A stretch of 64,000 bases of DNA from Microbispora rosea (GTDB lineage: Bacteria > Actinomycetota > Actinomycetes > Streptosporangiales > Streptosporangiaceae). Below are positions 55,598 through 64,000 of this stretch, one piece after another. Where the stretch lies: positions 62,001 to 126,000 of the forward strand of contig NZ_FTNI01000015.1 in NCBI RefSeq assembly GCF_900156315.1, in the 5' to 3' direction. The notes below the pieces were generated by a model, which was given only the letters and a program-made list of their open reading frames with translations, was not told the origin of the DNA and ran no database searches. Made by a program: the position numbers and the translations under genes. Each line of letters begins with the position of its first letter. Position 1 is the stretch's first letter.

Positions 55598-56332
55598 ATG
55601 AGTGCTCAGCGCGTAGCCGTCGTCACCGGCGGCTCCCGCGGCATCGGCCGGGCGATCGCGACGACGCTGGCGGCGCGAGGCTTCGCCGTCGTCGTGGGAT
55701 ACCAGGGAGCGGCCTCGGCCGCGGCCGAGGTGGTCGACGCCGTCACGTCGGCCGGCGGCCGGGCCATCGCGGCACAGGCCGACGTCGCGGACGAGAACGC
55801 GGTCGCGGCGATGTTCGACGCCGCGGAGAAGGAGTTCGGCGGGATCGACGTCGTCGTCAACTCGGCGGGGCGCCTGTCGCTGTCCCCGATCGCCGACCTC
55901 GACCTCGACGACCTGGACGCCCTGCACCGCACCAACATCCGCGGCACCTTCGTCACGGCGCGGGAGGCCGCGCGCCGCGTGCGCGACGGCGGCACGATCA
56001 TCACGATGTCCACGTCCATCGTCGGCCTGCAACTGCCCACCTACGGGGCGTACGTCGCCAGCAAGGGCGCCGTCGAGGCGATGACGCTCGTGCTCGCCCG
56101 CGAACTACGGGGGCGGCAGATCACGGTCAACGCGGTCGCGCCCGGCCCGACCGCCACCGAACTGTTCCTCGACGGCAAGGACGAGACCACCGTCGAGCGG
56201 ATGGCCAAGCAGCCCCCGCTCGAACGGCTCGGCACCCCCGAGGACATCGCGGAGGTCGTCGCCTTCCTGGCGAGCCCCGCGGGGCACTGGATCAACGGGC
56301 AGGTCGTGCGCGCGAACGGCGGCATCGTCTGA
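55598..56332 (+). CDS. SDR family oxidoreductase
   Basis: A 244-residue classical SDR. Cofactor motif TGGSRGIGRAIATTLAARG (residues 11-29), NSAG motif, catalytic SMSTSIVG-type serine and YGAYVASKGAVEAM (Tyr-x3-Lys), C-terminal GHWINGQVVRANGG. 3-oxoacyl-reductase-like; substrate unknown. AAGGAG stands 7 nt before the ATG. Controlled by the divergent TetR protein and followed by a tautomerase gene, so the pair may handle a xenobiotic enol or keto compound; this is inference. Confidence 0.9.
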   Translation: MSAQRVAVVTGGSRGIGRAIATTLAARGFAVVVGYQGAASAAAEVVDAVTSAGGRAIAAQADVADENAVAAMFDAAEKEFGGIDVVVNSAGRLSLSPIADLDLDDLDALHRTNIRGTFVTAREAARRVRDGGTIITMSTSIVGLQLPTYGAYVASKGAVEAMTLVLARELRGRQITVNAVAPGPTATELFLDGKDETTVERMAKQPPLERLGTPEDIAEVVAFLASPAGHWINGQVVRANGGIV

Positions 56333-56396
56333 CGTCCGCCGCGCTCCTCTGCCACACACCTCCGGAAACACCCGAAGAGATCCGAAAGGAACGACC

Positions 56397-56603
56397 ATGC
56401 CGTTCGCCAACCTCAAGGTGCCCGCAGGCACCCTGACTCCCGAGTCCAAGAAGAAGCTCATCGACGCCGTCACCGACGCCTACGCCGACGTGTACGGCGA
56501 GCGGGCCCGGGCGACCACCCTGGTCCTGCTCGAAGAGGTGCCTGACGGCGGCTGGGGCCTCGGCGGGAGCATCCTCACCGTCGAGATGCTCGGCCGGAGC
56601 TGA
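56397..56603 (+). CDS. 4-oxalocrotonate tautomerase-like protein
   Basis: A 68-residue small tautomerase. The catalytic Pro1 is present directly after Met (MPFANLKVPAGTLTPESKK), followed by helix LIDAVTDAYADVYGERARATTLVLLEEVP and GGWGLGG. Such enzymes use the N-terminal proline to tautomerise keto/enol acids, working as hexamers. AAAGGA precedes the ATG. It is 64 bp downstream of the SDR on the same strand and should be co-transcribed. Confidence 0.9.
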   Translation: MPFANLKVPAGTLTPESKKKLIDAVTDAYADVYGERARATTLVLLEEVPDGGWGLGGSILTVEMLGRS

Positions 56604-56698
56604 CGCTTCTCGCGGCCGGGCCGGGCAACGCACCGCCCGGCCCGAACCCCGCGCCAAGCCCGCGGCGCCCCGTCCAGGGGCCGCTTATCGCCTGCTGC

Positions 56699-56728
56699 CC
56701 ACAGGCTGTGGATAAAGGCTGTGGAAAG
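56699..56728. promoter_or_regulatory. DnaA box cluster upstream (3' side) of crgA
   Basis: TGTGGATAA (56707-56715) is the exact complement of the consensus DnaA box TTATCCACA. TGTGGAAAG (56720-56728) is a degenerate second copy on the same strand. CCACAG-G-CTGTGG (56699-56711) adds an inverted half-site. Lies between the tautomerase and crgA stop codons. Confidence 0.55.
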
Positions 56729-56745
56729 AATCTTAAGGAAGCAGC

Positions 56746-56991
56746 CTAACGCCACTTCGTCGACAGTATGACGCCGACGATGATGAGCCCGAAACCGATG
56801 AGCAGGTTCCAGTTCGCCAGAGTGGAGATGCCGGGAACGCTCGGCGCGATGTAGTAGATCGCGATCCAGGCGATACCGATGATCCAGCAGGCCACCATGA
56901 CGGGGGCGAGCCAACGAGGGCTGACCTTCACCGTCTGTGCCTTCTGCGGCGGCGTGTAAACGGCCTTCTTGCGGGTCTTCGACTTGGGCAC
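56746..56991 (-). CDS. crgA: cell division protein CrgA
   Basis: An 81-residue protein with the CrgA layout: a basic N-terminal tail (PKSKTRKKAVYTPPQK), first membrane helix WLAPVMVACWIIGIAWIAIYYI, a short external loop with PGISTLANWN, second helix LLIGFGLIIVGVIL and the terminal KWR. CrgA recruits and inhibits FtsZ-ring components and interacts with PBPs during septation in Streptomyces and Mycobacterium. GTG start, AGGAG 9 nt upstream; a TTGACA -35 lies at 57035-57040 on the minus strand. Confidence 0.95.
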   Translation of the reverse strand: MPKSKTRKKAVYTPPQKAQTVKVSPRWLAPVMVACWIIGIAWIAIYYIAPSVPGISTLANWNLLIGFGLIIVGVILSTKWR

Positions 56992-57186
56992 GGGAGCTTC
57001 TCCTGGTGGGTACCCGCGCGGTCGTGCGGGCTGGTGTCAATAGCGTAATCGCTGTGGCGGTGAAGTCCCGAGCAAGGATAGTCGGCGCGGGCCCCGCCGG
57101 GCGATCCCCCATGCGGGATTGCCGTACGCTGAAAGTCCGATTTCCGCTTGGCACACCCAGCCACCCCGGTGAAGCGGGAGACACCG

Positions 57187-57765
57187 ATGAGCCCGACCCG
57201 GGTGCTCGTGGTCGACAATCACGACAGCTTCGTGCACACGATCGTGCAGTATCTGCGCGCTCTGGGCGCGGACTGCGACGTACGGCCGCGCGACCGCGTC
57301 GCCGTGGGCGACGCCGACGGCTTCGACGCCGTGCTCGTGTCGCCGGGACCCGGCACGCCGGAGGCCGCCGGGGTGTCGGTGTCCCTCGTGAAGCACTGCG
57401 CCGAGCGCGGCCTGCCGCTGCTCGGGGTCTGCCTCGGTCACCAGGCCATCGCCGTGGCGTACGGGGCCACGGTGGACCGCGCGCCCGAGCTCATGCACGG
57501 CCGCACCAGCCTGATCTCCCACGACGGGCGAGGCGTGTTCCGGGAGCTCCCGTCGCCGGTCACGATGACGCGCTACCACTCGCTCGCCGTGGTCCCCGGC
57601 ACCGTGCCGGACGCGCTGGAGGTGACGGCTACCACCCCGGACGGCGTCATCATGGGCCTGCGCCACCGCGACGCCCCCATCGAGGGCGTGCAGTTCCACC
57701 CCGAGTCGGTCGTGTCCGAGCACGGTCATCGGCTGCTCGGAAATTGGCTCGCGCAGATTGTGTAA
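57187..57765 (+). CDS. aminodeoxychorismate/anthranilate synthase glutamine amidotransferase component (PabA/TrpG)
   Basis: A 192-residue class I glutamine amidotransferase. N-terminal VVDNHDSFVHTIVQYL, oxyanion loop VSPGPGTPEAAG, the nucleophile elbow LGVCLGHQAIAVAYGA with the catalytic Cys, MHGRTSLISHDG, RYHSLAV and the catalytic His-x-Glu in VQFHPESVVSEHG. It supplies ammonia to a chorismate-using partner (PabB or TrpE), not encoded here. The ATG at 57187 follows GCGGGAGAC. Its place next to crgA and pknB is conserved in actinobacteria, where it is usually named pabA or trpG. Confidence 0.92.
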   Translation: MSPTRVLVVDNHDSFVHTIVQYLRALGADCDVRPRDRVAVGDADGFDAVLVSPGPGTPEAAGVSVSLVKHCAERGLPLLGVCLGHQAIAVAYGATVDRAPELMHGRTSLISHDGRGVFRELPSPVTMTRYHSLAVVPGTVPDALEVTATTPDGVIMGLRHRDAPIEGVQFHPESVVSEHGHRLLGNWLAQIV

Positions 57766-57797
57766 CGCTTTCCGCTCTTGTTACGACTAGAAGAGTG

Positions 57798-57834
57798 AGG
57801 GCTTCCGCCATTGCCCCCGAGTGGCGGAAGCCCT
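57798..57834 (+). terminator. terminator after pabA/trpG
   Basis: AGGGCTTCCGCCA pairs with TGGCGGAAGCCCT (13 bp, 11-nt loop), followed by TCCTC, 33 nt after the stop. Confidence 0.7.
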
Positions 57835-58010
57835 TCCTCATGCCCGGCCTCATGCCCGGCGCCTGTCCTGCGGCCGGCCTGTGCGGGGATGCCGCGGCGG
57901 CCACGGCCCCGTCGACGGCCCTGCCGGCGTCGATGCCTCATCCGGGCCGCTCACCGGGGACCTTCCCCGGGACGAATGGTCCCGGCGAAGACCTCGGCCG
58001 ACGAAACGCC

Positions 58011-58043
58011 GACGGCGGCCACCGCCCCGCGATGGCCGCCGTC
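58011..58043 (-). terminator. terminator after pknB (end of the rodA-pbpA-pknA-pknB operon)
   Basis: GACGGCGGCCA (58011-58021) and TGGCCGCCGTC (58033-58043) form an 11-bp perfect stem 13 nt past the pknB stop on the minus strand. Confidence 0.65.
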
Positions 58044-58056
58044 CGCTCATCTCGAT

Positions 58057-59988
58057 CTAGTTGCCGAAGGGGTTGTCCCCGCCCTCTCCGGGCGGCCCGA
58101 TCTGCACACCGCCGCCGCCGCCGTTACCGGGGTCGCCGGTGTCACCGGTGTCTCCGGTGCCGTCGCCGGGGTCGCCGGTGTCTCCGGTGCCGTCCGTGGG
58201 CAGGTCGGTGTTGGGCTGGTCGGTCGGCGGCTGCTGCTGCGAGGGGCCGCTGGAGACCGTCAGCGTGATGGTGGTGCCGGGGTTGAGCTTGGTCCCCGGC
58301 GGCGGCGACTGGTCGATCACGCTGCCCTGCGGCACCGTGTCGCTCGACCGCTGCTGCGACTTGACCTTGAAGCCGGCGCCCTTCAGCGTCTGTGTGGCGT
58401 CCTCCAGGGTCTGGCCGAGCACGCCCGGGACCTCGGTCATCTCCTGGGGCACGTACAGCCTGACCAGGGCGCCCTTCTGGACCTTCTCGCCCGGCTTGGG
58501 GTTGGTGTCGAAGACCTTGCCCTGCTCCTTGGCGGAGGCCTTCGGCACGATGCTGACCTTCAGCTCCAGCGCCTCCAGTTCGGCCTTGGCCTCCTCCTGC
58601 GTCTTGCCGATCAGGTCGTCCGGGACGGTGACCTTCTCCTCGCCCTTGGACACGACGACGGTGACCGTGGCGCCGGGGTCGGTCTGCTCACCCCCGGCGG
58701 GGTCGGTGCTCACGACGGCGCCCTTGGGCACGTCGCTGTTGAACTCCTCCGGCCCGAAGGTGACCTTGAACCCGGCCGCCTTCAACGCCTGCTCGGCCGC
58801 CGCCTTCGTCTGGTTCGTCACCAACGGCACCTGGATCTTGTCGGCGGTCGCGGAGCCGCCGGACCCGAGGAAGGCGTAGCCGACACCGATCATGGCGCCG
58901 ATCACCGCCAGCGGGATGAGGATCCACAGGGCGGTCTTCAGCGCGGTGTTGCCGCCGCCGCCGCTGCGCCGCCGCCCGTCGTACCGGCCGCCGCCGCGCT
59001 CCTCACGGGCGTACTCGTAGTCGGGGATGGCGCGGGTGCTCTGCGTCATGGGCGCGCCGCCGGCCGTGGTCATCGTCCGCGTGCGGTCGGGCGCGCCGTA
59101 CCCGTTGTACTGCTGGGTGGCCATCGCCATCGTCTGCGGGTCGACCGGCATGCCCGACAGGGCCCGCTGGAGGTCGCCGCGCATCTCCGTGGCGCTCTGG
59201 TAGCGGTGGAGCGGGTCCTTGGCCATCGCCTTGAGCACGATCGCGTCGGCCCACTGCGGGATCTCGGGGTCGATCCGCGACGGCGGGATCGGGTCCTCCC
59301 GCACGTGCTGGTAGGCGATCGCCACGGGCGAGTCGCCGGTGAAGGGCGGCTGGCCGGTGAGCAGCTCGTACAGCACGCAGCCGGTGGAGTAGATGTCGCT
59401 GCGGGCGTCCACGCGCTCGCCGCGGGCCTGCTCGGGGGACAGGTACTGCGCGGTGCCGATCACCTGCGCCGTCTGGGTCATCGTGGCGGCGGAGTCGGCC
59501 ATCGCCCTGGCGATGCCGAAGTCCATGACCTTGACCTCGCCGTTGACCGTCAACATGATGTTGGCCGGCTTGATGTCCCGGTGGACGATGCCGCCCCGGT
59601 GGCTGTAGTCGAGCGCCCGCAGAATGCCGTCCACCAGCTCCATGGCCCGCTCGGGCAGCAGCCGCCGGTCGGCGCGCAGCAGGTCGCGCAGCGTCCGCCC
59701 GTCGACGAACTCCATCACGATGTACGGCACCGGTGTGCCGTCCATCATGTCCTCGCCGGTGTCGTACACGGCGATGATCGACGGGTGGTTGAGCGATGCG
59801 GCGGACTGCGCCTCACGCCGGAAGCGCGCCTGGAACGTGTGGTCCCTGGCGAGGTCGGAGCGGAGCGTCTTGATGGCGACGATACGGTCCAGCCGGATGT
59901 CCCGGGCGCGATACACCTCGGCCATGCCGCCACGCCCCACGACGCCATCCAGCTCGTAGCGTCCGCCGAGAAGTCGTGGCTGAGTCAT
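58057..59988 (-). CDS. pknB: Ser/Thr protein kinase PknB with PASTA domains
   Basis: About 643 residues. Kinase domain from residue 8: GRGGMAEVYRARD, VAIKTLRSD (ATP Lys), GIVHRDIKPANIML, VMDFGIARA, GTAQYLSPEQARGE. A membrane helix lies near 360 (LWILIPLAVIGAMIGVGYAFL). Three extracytoplasmic PASTA repeats follow (LVTNQTKAAAEQALKAAGFK, DDLIGKTQEEAKAELEAL, GVLGQTLEDATQTLKGAGFK), one fewer than M. tuberculosis PknB, and a Gly/Asp/Thr-rich tail ends it. It senses peptidoglycan fragments and phosphorylates division and wall enzymes. Starts at 59997 (GTG) and 60027 (ATG) are possible; 59988 gives the usual MTQPRLLGGRYEL opening. Confidence 0.92.
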   Translation of the reverse strand: MTQPRLLGGRYELDGVVGRGGMAEVYRARDIRLDRIVAIKTLRSDLARDHTFQARFRREAQSAASLNHPSIIAVYDTGEDMMDGTPVPYIVMEFVDGRTLRDLLRADRRLLPERAMELVDGILRALDYSHRGGIVHRDIKPANIMLTVNGEVKVMDFGIARAMADSAATMTQTAQVIGTAQYLSPEQARGERVDARSDIYSTGCVLYELLTGQPPFTGDSPVAIAYQHVREDPIPPSRIDPEIPQWADAIVLKAMAKDPLHRYQSATEMRGDLQRALSGMPVDPQTMAMATQQYNGYGAPDRTRTMTTAGGAPMTQSTRAIPDYEYAREERGGGRYDGRRRSGGGGNTALKTALWILIPLAVIGAMIGVGYAFLGSGGSATADKIQVPLVTNQTKAAAEQALKAAGFKVTFGPEEFNSDVPKGAVVSTDPAGGEQTDPGATVTVVVSKGEEKVTVPDDLIGKTQEEAKAELEALELKVSIVPKASAKEQGKVFDTNPKPGEKVQKGALVRLYVPQEMTEVPGVLGQTLEDATQTLKGAGFKVKSQQRSSDTVPQGSVIDQSPPPGTKLNPGTTITLTVSSGPSQQQPPTDQPNTDLPTDGTGDTGDPGDGTGDTGDTGDPGNGGGGGVQIGPPGEGGDNPFGN

Positions 59989-60055
59989 TTCCTGCACTGT
60001 CCCTTGCCGTTCATCGTGGGGTGCCACCGGTCTCCATCATCGACCCCTCTGCTCA

Positions 60056-61540
60056 TCACTCCCCCTCATCCGGAGGGTTCGTGTCGGGTGGGGCTTCCGT
60101 AGGGGGCGGAGTCTCACTGGGTTCCGTGGCCGGGGTGGACGTCGGAGTAGGGGTCGAGGTCGGGGACGAAGCCGGTGTGGGCGTCTGCGTTGATGCCGAC
60201 CTGCTTACGGTAGCCGACGGAACGGCGCTCGGCTCGTCCGACGCCGCCGGAGCGGTCGGCCGTTGCGTCCGTGGAATCTCTGACCTGTGCGTACGTGCCG
60301 GCGACGGCTTCGGCGACGGCGAGGGGGACGTTGAGACGGGCGCTGCCGTCTCACCGAGGTCCGGCGGCGGTTCGCCGGTGTGGGCGGCGGTGAAGGCCAG
60401 GACCCCGATGCCGACCGCGGCGGCGCAGCCCGCCGTCGCGAGGATCAGGGTCGTACGGCGGCGCCGCCCGCCCGCGGGCCCCTCGAGGCCGCCGGGACGT
60501 CGCGTACGGGCGTCGGGGACGCCCGAGGGGGCCCTGCGCGGGGTGGGCGGGACCGGCCCCAGCGGCGCGGTGGCCCCGGGACGCGGGGCGCCGGCCCCCG
60601 CGGGCTCACCCAGGGGCGTCGTCAGGCCGGGCGCGGCCGGAGGCATCGTACGGCCGGCGCCGCCCGCCGCGGGGAAGCCCCCGGGGTCGGTCAGCGACCC
60701 GAGGACCGCCGTCGAGGCCGCGGTTCCCGCGAGGGTCTCGCGCAGCGTCCGCACCCTGTCGAGGAGCACCGGCCCGGTCTCCGGCCGCGCGGCGGGGTCC
60801 TTGGCGAGCATGGACATCACGAGAGCCGCCACCGGAGCGGGCACGTTCCCGGGCAGCGGCGGAGGCGTGTCGTTGAGGTGCCGCAGCGCGAGCGCCACCG
60901 CGGTCTCCGCCGTGAACGGCGGGCGGCCCGCGAGGCACTCGTAGGCCACCACCCCGAGCGAGTAGACGTCGCTCGCCGGGGTGAGGGTGGTGCCGGACGC
61001 CTGCTCCGGGCTCACGTACTGGGCTGTGCCGAGGATGGTGCCGGTCGCGGTCAGCGGCGCGGCCTCCAGCGCGCGGGCGATACCGAAGTCGGTGATCTTG
61101 ACCTGGCCCGCCTCGGTGACGAGCAGGTTGCCGGGCTTGACGTCGCGATGGATGACGCCGGCCCGGTGGGCCGCGTGCAGGCCCCGGGCGGTCTGCTCGA
61201 CGACGTCCAGCGTGACGTCCGGCCCGAGCGCGCCGGTGCGGGCGAGGATGGCCGACAGCGGCTCGCCCCGCACCAGTTCCATCACGAGGTAGGCCAGGCC
61301 GTCGCTCTCGCCGTAGTCGAAGACCTGGGCGATGCCGGGATCGGTCAGGGCGGCGGTGATCCTGGCCTCGGAGCGGAACCGGTCGCGGAAGGTGGCGTCG
61401 CCCGCGACATGGCGGCCGAGCAGTTTGATCGCCACCTCCCGGCCGAGCAGCTCGTCCTCGGCCCGCCAGACCTCGCCCATGCCGCCCGCGGCGATGGGGG
61501 AGGTCAGCCGGTATCGGCCACCGAGCACGGTGTCGCTCAT
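60056..61540 (-). CDS. pknA: Ser/Thr protein kinase PknA
   Basis: A 494-residue receptor kinase. Kinase motifs: [61 protein letters not shown] juxtamembrane Pro/Thr-rich linker (about 290-345) is followed by one membrane helix ([21 protein letters not shown]) and a Ser/Thr/Pro-rich extracytoplasmic tail without PASTA repeats. This matches PknA, which phosphorylates FtsZ, Wag31 and other growth proteins. It lies 7 bp downstream of pbpA in the classical rodA-pbpA-pknA-pknB order. Confidence 0.93.
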   Translation of the reverse strand: MSDTVLGGRYRLTSPIAAGGMGEVWRAEDELLGREVAIKLLGRHVAGDATFRDRFRSEARITAALTDPGIAQVFDYGESDGLAYLVMELVRGEPLSAILARTGALGPDVTLDVVEQTARGLHAAHRAGVIHRDVKPGNLLVTEAGQVKITDFGIARALEAAPLTATGTILGTAQYVSPEQASGTTLTPASDVYSLGVVAYECLAGRPPFTAETAVALALRHLNDTPPPLPGNVPAPVAALVMSMLAKDPAARPETGPVLLDRVRTLRETLAGTAASTAVLGSLTDPGGFPAAGGAGRTMPPAAPGLTTPLGEPAGAGAPRPGATAPLGPVPPTPRRAPSGVPDARTRRPGGLEGPAGGRRRRTTLILATAGCAAAVGIGVLAFTAAHTGEPPPDLGETAAPVSTSPSPSPKPSPARTHRSEIPRTQRPTAPAASDEPSAVPSATVSRSASTQTPTPASSPTSTPTPTSTPATEPSETPPPTEAPPDTNPPDEGE

Positions 61541-61547
61541 GTGTCGG

Positions 61548-63005
61548 TCACCGCCCGAGCACCGCCTGCATGACGTCGTGCGCGATCGGTGCGGCCACCG
61601 CGCCGCCGGTCGCGTCGTTGCCGGCGCTGCCGGACTCCACGAAGACCGCCACGGCGACCTTCGGGTCCTCCACGGGGGCGAAGGAGATGAACCACGCGTG
61701 CGACGGCTTGCCCGGCAGGGTCTCCGCCGTTCCCGTCTTGCCCGCCACGGTGATGCCGGGGAGCCTGGCCGCGCCGCCGGTGCCGTTCTCGATCACGCCG
61801 ATCATCATCTTGGTCAGCTCGCCGGCCACCTCGGGCGTGACGGCCTCGTCCAGCTCCTCGGGGTCGGTCCCGTCGATCTCCGCGCCGTCCGGACCCATGA
61901 TCTTGTTGACCAGGTACGGCTTCATGACCGTGCCCTGGTTGGCGATGCCGGCCGCGACCATCGCCATCTGCAGCGGGGTCATCTGGTTGCTCTGCTGGCC
62001 GATCGCGGTCTTGGCGAGAGCCGCCTTGCCCTCGTCCGGGCCGATGTTGCTGGCCGCGACGTTGAGGGGGATCTCCAGCGGCTGGCCGACCCCGAACTTC
62101 TCGGCCTGCTCCTTGAGCTTGTCGTAGCCGACGTCCATGCCCATGATGGCGAACGGCGTGTTGCAGGAGATGGTGAGCGCCTGCACCAGCGTCGCCCGGC
62201 CGCCGCACGACTCGCCGTGATAGTTGGGCAGCGAGATGCTCGTGCCCGGCAGCGGCAGCGAGTCGGGCGCGTCGACCTGCGTGTTCTCGTCGCGTGAGGT
62301 GTCGTCGCTGAGGAAGGCCGCCGAGGTGACCGTCTTGAACGTGGACCCCGGGGCGAACGTCAGGTCGATGGCCCGGTCGAGCAGCGGTTTGTTGTCGTCC
62401 TTGTCCAGCTTGTTGTACGCCGCGTTCACCTTGGCCTTGTTGACCTGGGCCAGCGGGTTCGGGTCGTACGACGGCACCGACACCATCGTCAGGATCTTGC
62501 CGGTCTTCGGCTCCAGCGCGACGACCGCGCCGCGCTTGCCGGTGCCGGCGAGGTCCTTGTACGCGATCTCCTGGGCCTTGCTGTTCAGGGTGAGGTCGAC
62601 GCTCGCGCCCTTGGCGGGCTTGCCGCTGACCATGTCGATGGCCCGGCGCACCACCAGGTCGGGGTGGCTGCCGTCGAGGTAGCGGTTCATGGCGGCCTCG
62701 ATGCCCGAGGCGCTCTCCGGCGCGAACCAGCCGACCACGTGCGTGAACGGCTTGCCGAGCGGATACTCCCGCTCGAACCGGTACGTCTTGTCCCCGGTGT
62801 CCACGGTCTTGGCGAGCGTCGTCTTGCCGTTGTCGGCCGTGATCCAGCCGCGGTCGATCGCATATCGGGCGTAGAAGCCCCTGACGTTGCGCGAGTCGGA
62901 CCGCAGTCCGTCGGCCTTCACCGTGCCGATGTAGGTCACGTTGGCCATGAGCAGGCCGAACATGAGCAGGCAGGCCACGGAGACGCGCTTGAGCGTGCTG
63001 TTCAT
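61548..63005 (-). CDS. pbpA: class B penicillin-binding protein PbpA
   Basis: A 485-residue transpeptidase. N-terminal membrane anchor (SVACLLMFGLLMANVTYIG). The PBP dimerisation part is followed by a transpeptidase domain with S-x-x-K in APGSTFKTVTSAAFL, S-x-N in TISCNTPFAIMG and K-T-G in VAGKTGTAETLPG. It cross-links peptidoglycan with its SEDS partner RodA, whose gene overlaps by 4 bp upstream. Homologues are phosphorylated by PknB. Confidence 0.95.
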   Translation of the reverse strand: MNSTLKRVSVACLLMFGLLMANVTYIGTVKADGLRSDSRNVRGFYARYAIDRGWITADNGKTTLAKTVDTGDKTYRFEREYPLGKPFTHVVGWFAPESASGIEAAMNRYLDGSHPDLVVRRAIDMVSGKPAKGASVDLTLNSKAQEIAYKDLAGTGKRGAVVALEPKTGKILTMVSVPSYDPNPLAQVNKAKVNAAYNKLDKDDNKPLLDRAIDLTFAPGSTFKTVTSAAFLSDDTSRDENTQVDAPDSLPLPGTSISLPNYHGESCGGRATLVQALTISCNTPFAIMGMDVGYDKLKEQAEKFGVGQPLEIPLNVAASNIGPDEGKAALAKTAIGQQSNQMTPLQMAMVAAGIANQGTVMKPYLVNKIMGPDGAEIDGTDPEELDEAVTPEVAGELTKMMIGVIENGTGGAARLPGITVAGKTGTAETLPGKPSHAWFISFAPVEDPKVAVAVFVESGSAGNDATGGAVAAPIAHDVMQAVLGR

Positions 63006-64000
63006 CGCTGCATCACCTGTGTGAGCCCCTCGTCCTGGATCGCCTGCGGCGGCGGCCGGCGGGCCGCGTCGGACATCCGTACGAGCAGGGCGATGAGCAT
63101 CCAGTTGGCCAGCAGCGCCGAGCCTCCTGCGGACATGAACGGCGTCACGAGACCGGTCAGCGGGATGAGCCGGGTCACACCGCCGACGATGATGAAGATC
63201 TGCCAGGCGAGGATGAACGACAGGCCGCCCGCGAGCAGCTTGGTGAACGGGTCGCGGGCGGCCAGCGACGTGCGCAGCCCCCGCTCGACGATGAGCGCGT
63301 AAACCATGAGGATGGCCATCAGGCCGGTGAGGCCGAGTTCCTCGCCCGCCGCCGTGAAGATGAAGTCGGAGAACGACAGCGGGATCAGCCTGGGGTGACC
63401 CTGTCCGAGCCCGGTGCCGAGGATGCCGCCCGAGCCCATGGCGAACATGCCCTGCATGAGCTGGTAACTGCCGCCGCCCGCGTCGTAGAGCGCGGGGTCC
63501 TCCGCGTGCAGCCAGACGTTGAAGCGGGCCTCGACGTGACTGAAGACCTGCCCGGCGAGGAAGGCGCCGCCGACGAACAGCAGGATGCCGATGAGCACCC
63601 AGGAGGTGCGCTGGGTGGCGATGTAGAGCATCGCGATGAACGCGCCGAACAGCAGCAGCGAGGTCCCGAGGTCCTTCTCCAGGACCAGTGTGGCGATCGC
63701 GAAGCCCCAGGTGATGAGCACGGGACCGAGGTCGCGGGCGCGGGGGAGGTCGATGAACAGCAGTCGGCGGCCGGCGAGGGCGAGCACGTCGCGCTTGGCG
63801 ACGAGGTAGCCCGCGAAGAAGACGACCAGGGCCAGCTTGGCGAACTCGCCGGGCTGGATCGAGAACCCGCCGATGCGGATCCAGATCTTGGCGCCCTGGA
63901 CCTCGCTCAGCGACCCGGGCAGCAGCGCCGGGATGGCCATCAGCACCACGCCGACGAATCCGGCGGTGTAGGTGAGGCGCTGCAAGGTGCGGTGGTCCTT
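63002..64000 (-). CDS. rodA: FtsW/RodA/SpoVE (SEDS) glycosyltransferase, 5' end outside the window
   Basis: The C-terminal 332 residues of a SEDS polytopic membrane protein; the frame stays open to the window edge (DHRTLQRLTYTAGF), so about 130-150 N-terminal residues are missing. Conserved SEDS sequences: GGFSIQPGEFAKLALVVFFAGYL, ALVLEKDLGTSLLLFG-like VLEKDLGTSLLLFGAFI, MQGMFAMGSGGILGTGLGQGHP, IPLSFSDFIFTAAGEELGLTG and VTRLIPLTGLVTPFMSAGGSALLANW. It polymerises lipid II glycan strands. Context (pbpA, pknA, pknB) favours rodA over ftsW. The stop overlaps the pbpA start (ATGA). Confidence 0.93.
   Translation of the reverse strand, partial: KDHRTLQRLTYTAGFVGVVLMAIPALLPGSLSEVQGAKIWIRIGGFSIQPGEFAKLALVVFFAGYLVAKRDVLALAGRRLLFIDLPRARDLGPVLITWGFAIATLVLEKDLGTSLLLFGAFIAMLYIATQRTSWVLIGILLFVGGAFLAGQVFSHVEARFNVWLHAEDPALYDAGGGSYQLMQGMFAMGSGGILGTGLGQGHPRLIPLSFSDFIFTAAGEELGLTGLMAILMVYALIVERGLRTSLAARDPFTKLLAGGLSFILAWQIFIIVGGVTRLIPLTGLVTPFMSAGGSALLANWMLIALLVRMSDAARRPPPQAIQDEGLTQVMQR

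Noticed and set aside
56604..56745. oriC itself
   Set aside because: Only one exact DnaA box and one degenerate copy in 140 bp; an actinobacterial oriC has many boxes and lies between dnaA and dnaN, neither of which is in the window.

Overview
The window is about 70% GC, with a strong third-position GC bias, leaderless promoters and gene families typical of a filamentous actinomycete. The gene order at the right end (crgA, a pabA/trpG-type glutaminase, pknB, pknA, pbpA, rodA) is the conserved actinobacterial block that usually lies near dnaA/oriC, so the window probably sits close to the origin. Overall character suggests Streptosporangiales (Streptosporangium, Nonomuraea or Microbispora relatives), but that rank is inference. 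No tRNA, rRNA, CRISPR array, transposase or prophage was found.

Layout. 1-10 kb: small stand-alone metabolic and regulatory genes (GNAT, DinB/WYL pair, a luciferase-like/berberine-bridge oxidase fusion divergent from a MarR regulator, AsnC regulator divergent from an LLM oxidoreductase plus deaminase, two paralogous RibD_C proteins flanking a Nudix gene). 10.5-20 kb: a 1429-residue SARP-STAND-WD40 regulator, a P-loop kinase, an M28 membrane peptidase and a secreted GH99-like hydrolase with a discoidin domain. 20-30 kb: a sugar-acid catabolism locus, SDR-dgoR-dgoD-dgoA-PfkB kinase on the minus strand, divergent from an ABC sugar importer, Zn-dehydrogenase and DUF4380-like protein. It looks like a complete import, oxidation, dehydration, phosphorylation and cleavage route for galactose/galactonate-like sugars. 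30-38.5 kb: DUF72, RlmG-like methyltransferase, a HTH38/GbsR regulator divergent from DUF4097 and serine hydrolase genes, a PadR/HAAS pair, a CPBP protease, YceI and LysR.

38.5-40 kb holds the most striking element: a short threonyl-tRNA synthetase without TGS and editing domains, preceded by a leaderless 16-codon ORF with three consecutive Thr codons and a perfect GC-rich hairpin. This is the layout of a ribosome-mediated attenuator. 40-50 kb: an ECF sigma factor directly followed by an LCP protein with an anti-sigma-like N-terminus, a PadR regulator and methyltransferase, MFS transporter, GDPD, a PP2C/STAS pair and a Zn-alcohol dehydrogenase. 50-64 kb: HelD with an unusual AT-rich leader, DUF5324, cyclophilin, rhomboid, a TetR-controlled SDR/tautomerase pair, then the origin-proximal cell-division and signalling block, cut in rodA at the right edge.

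Many genes have a TAnnnT -10 hexamer 6-8 nt before the start codon, so leaderless transcription is common here and was used to choose starts. Coordinates come from hand reading. Domain calls rest on recognised motifs and remembered family sequences, not on searches.
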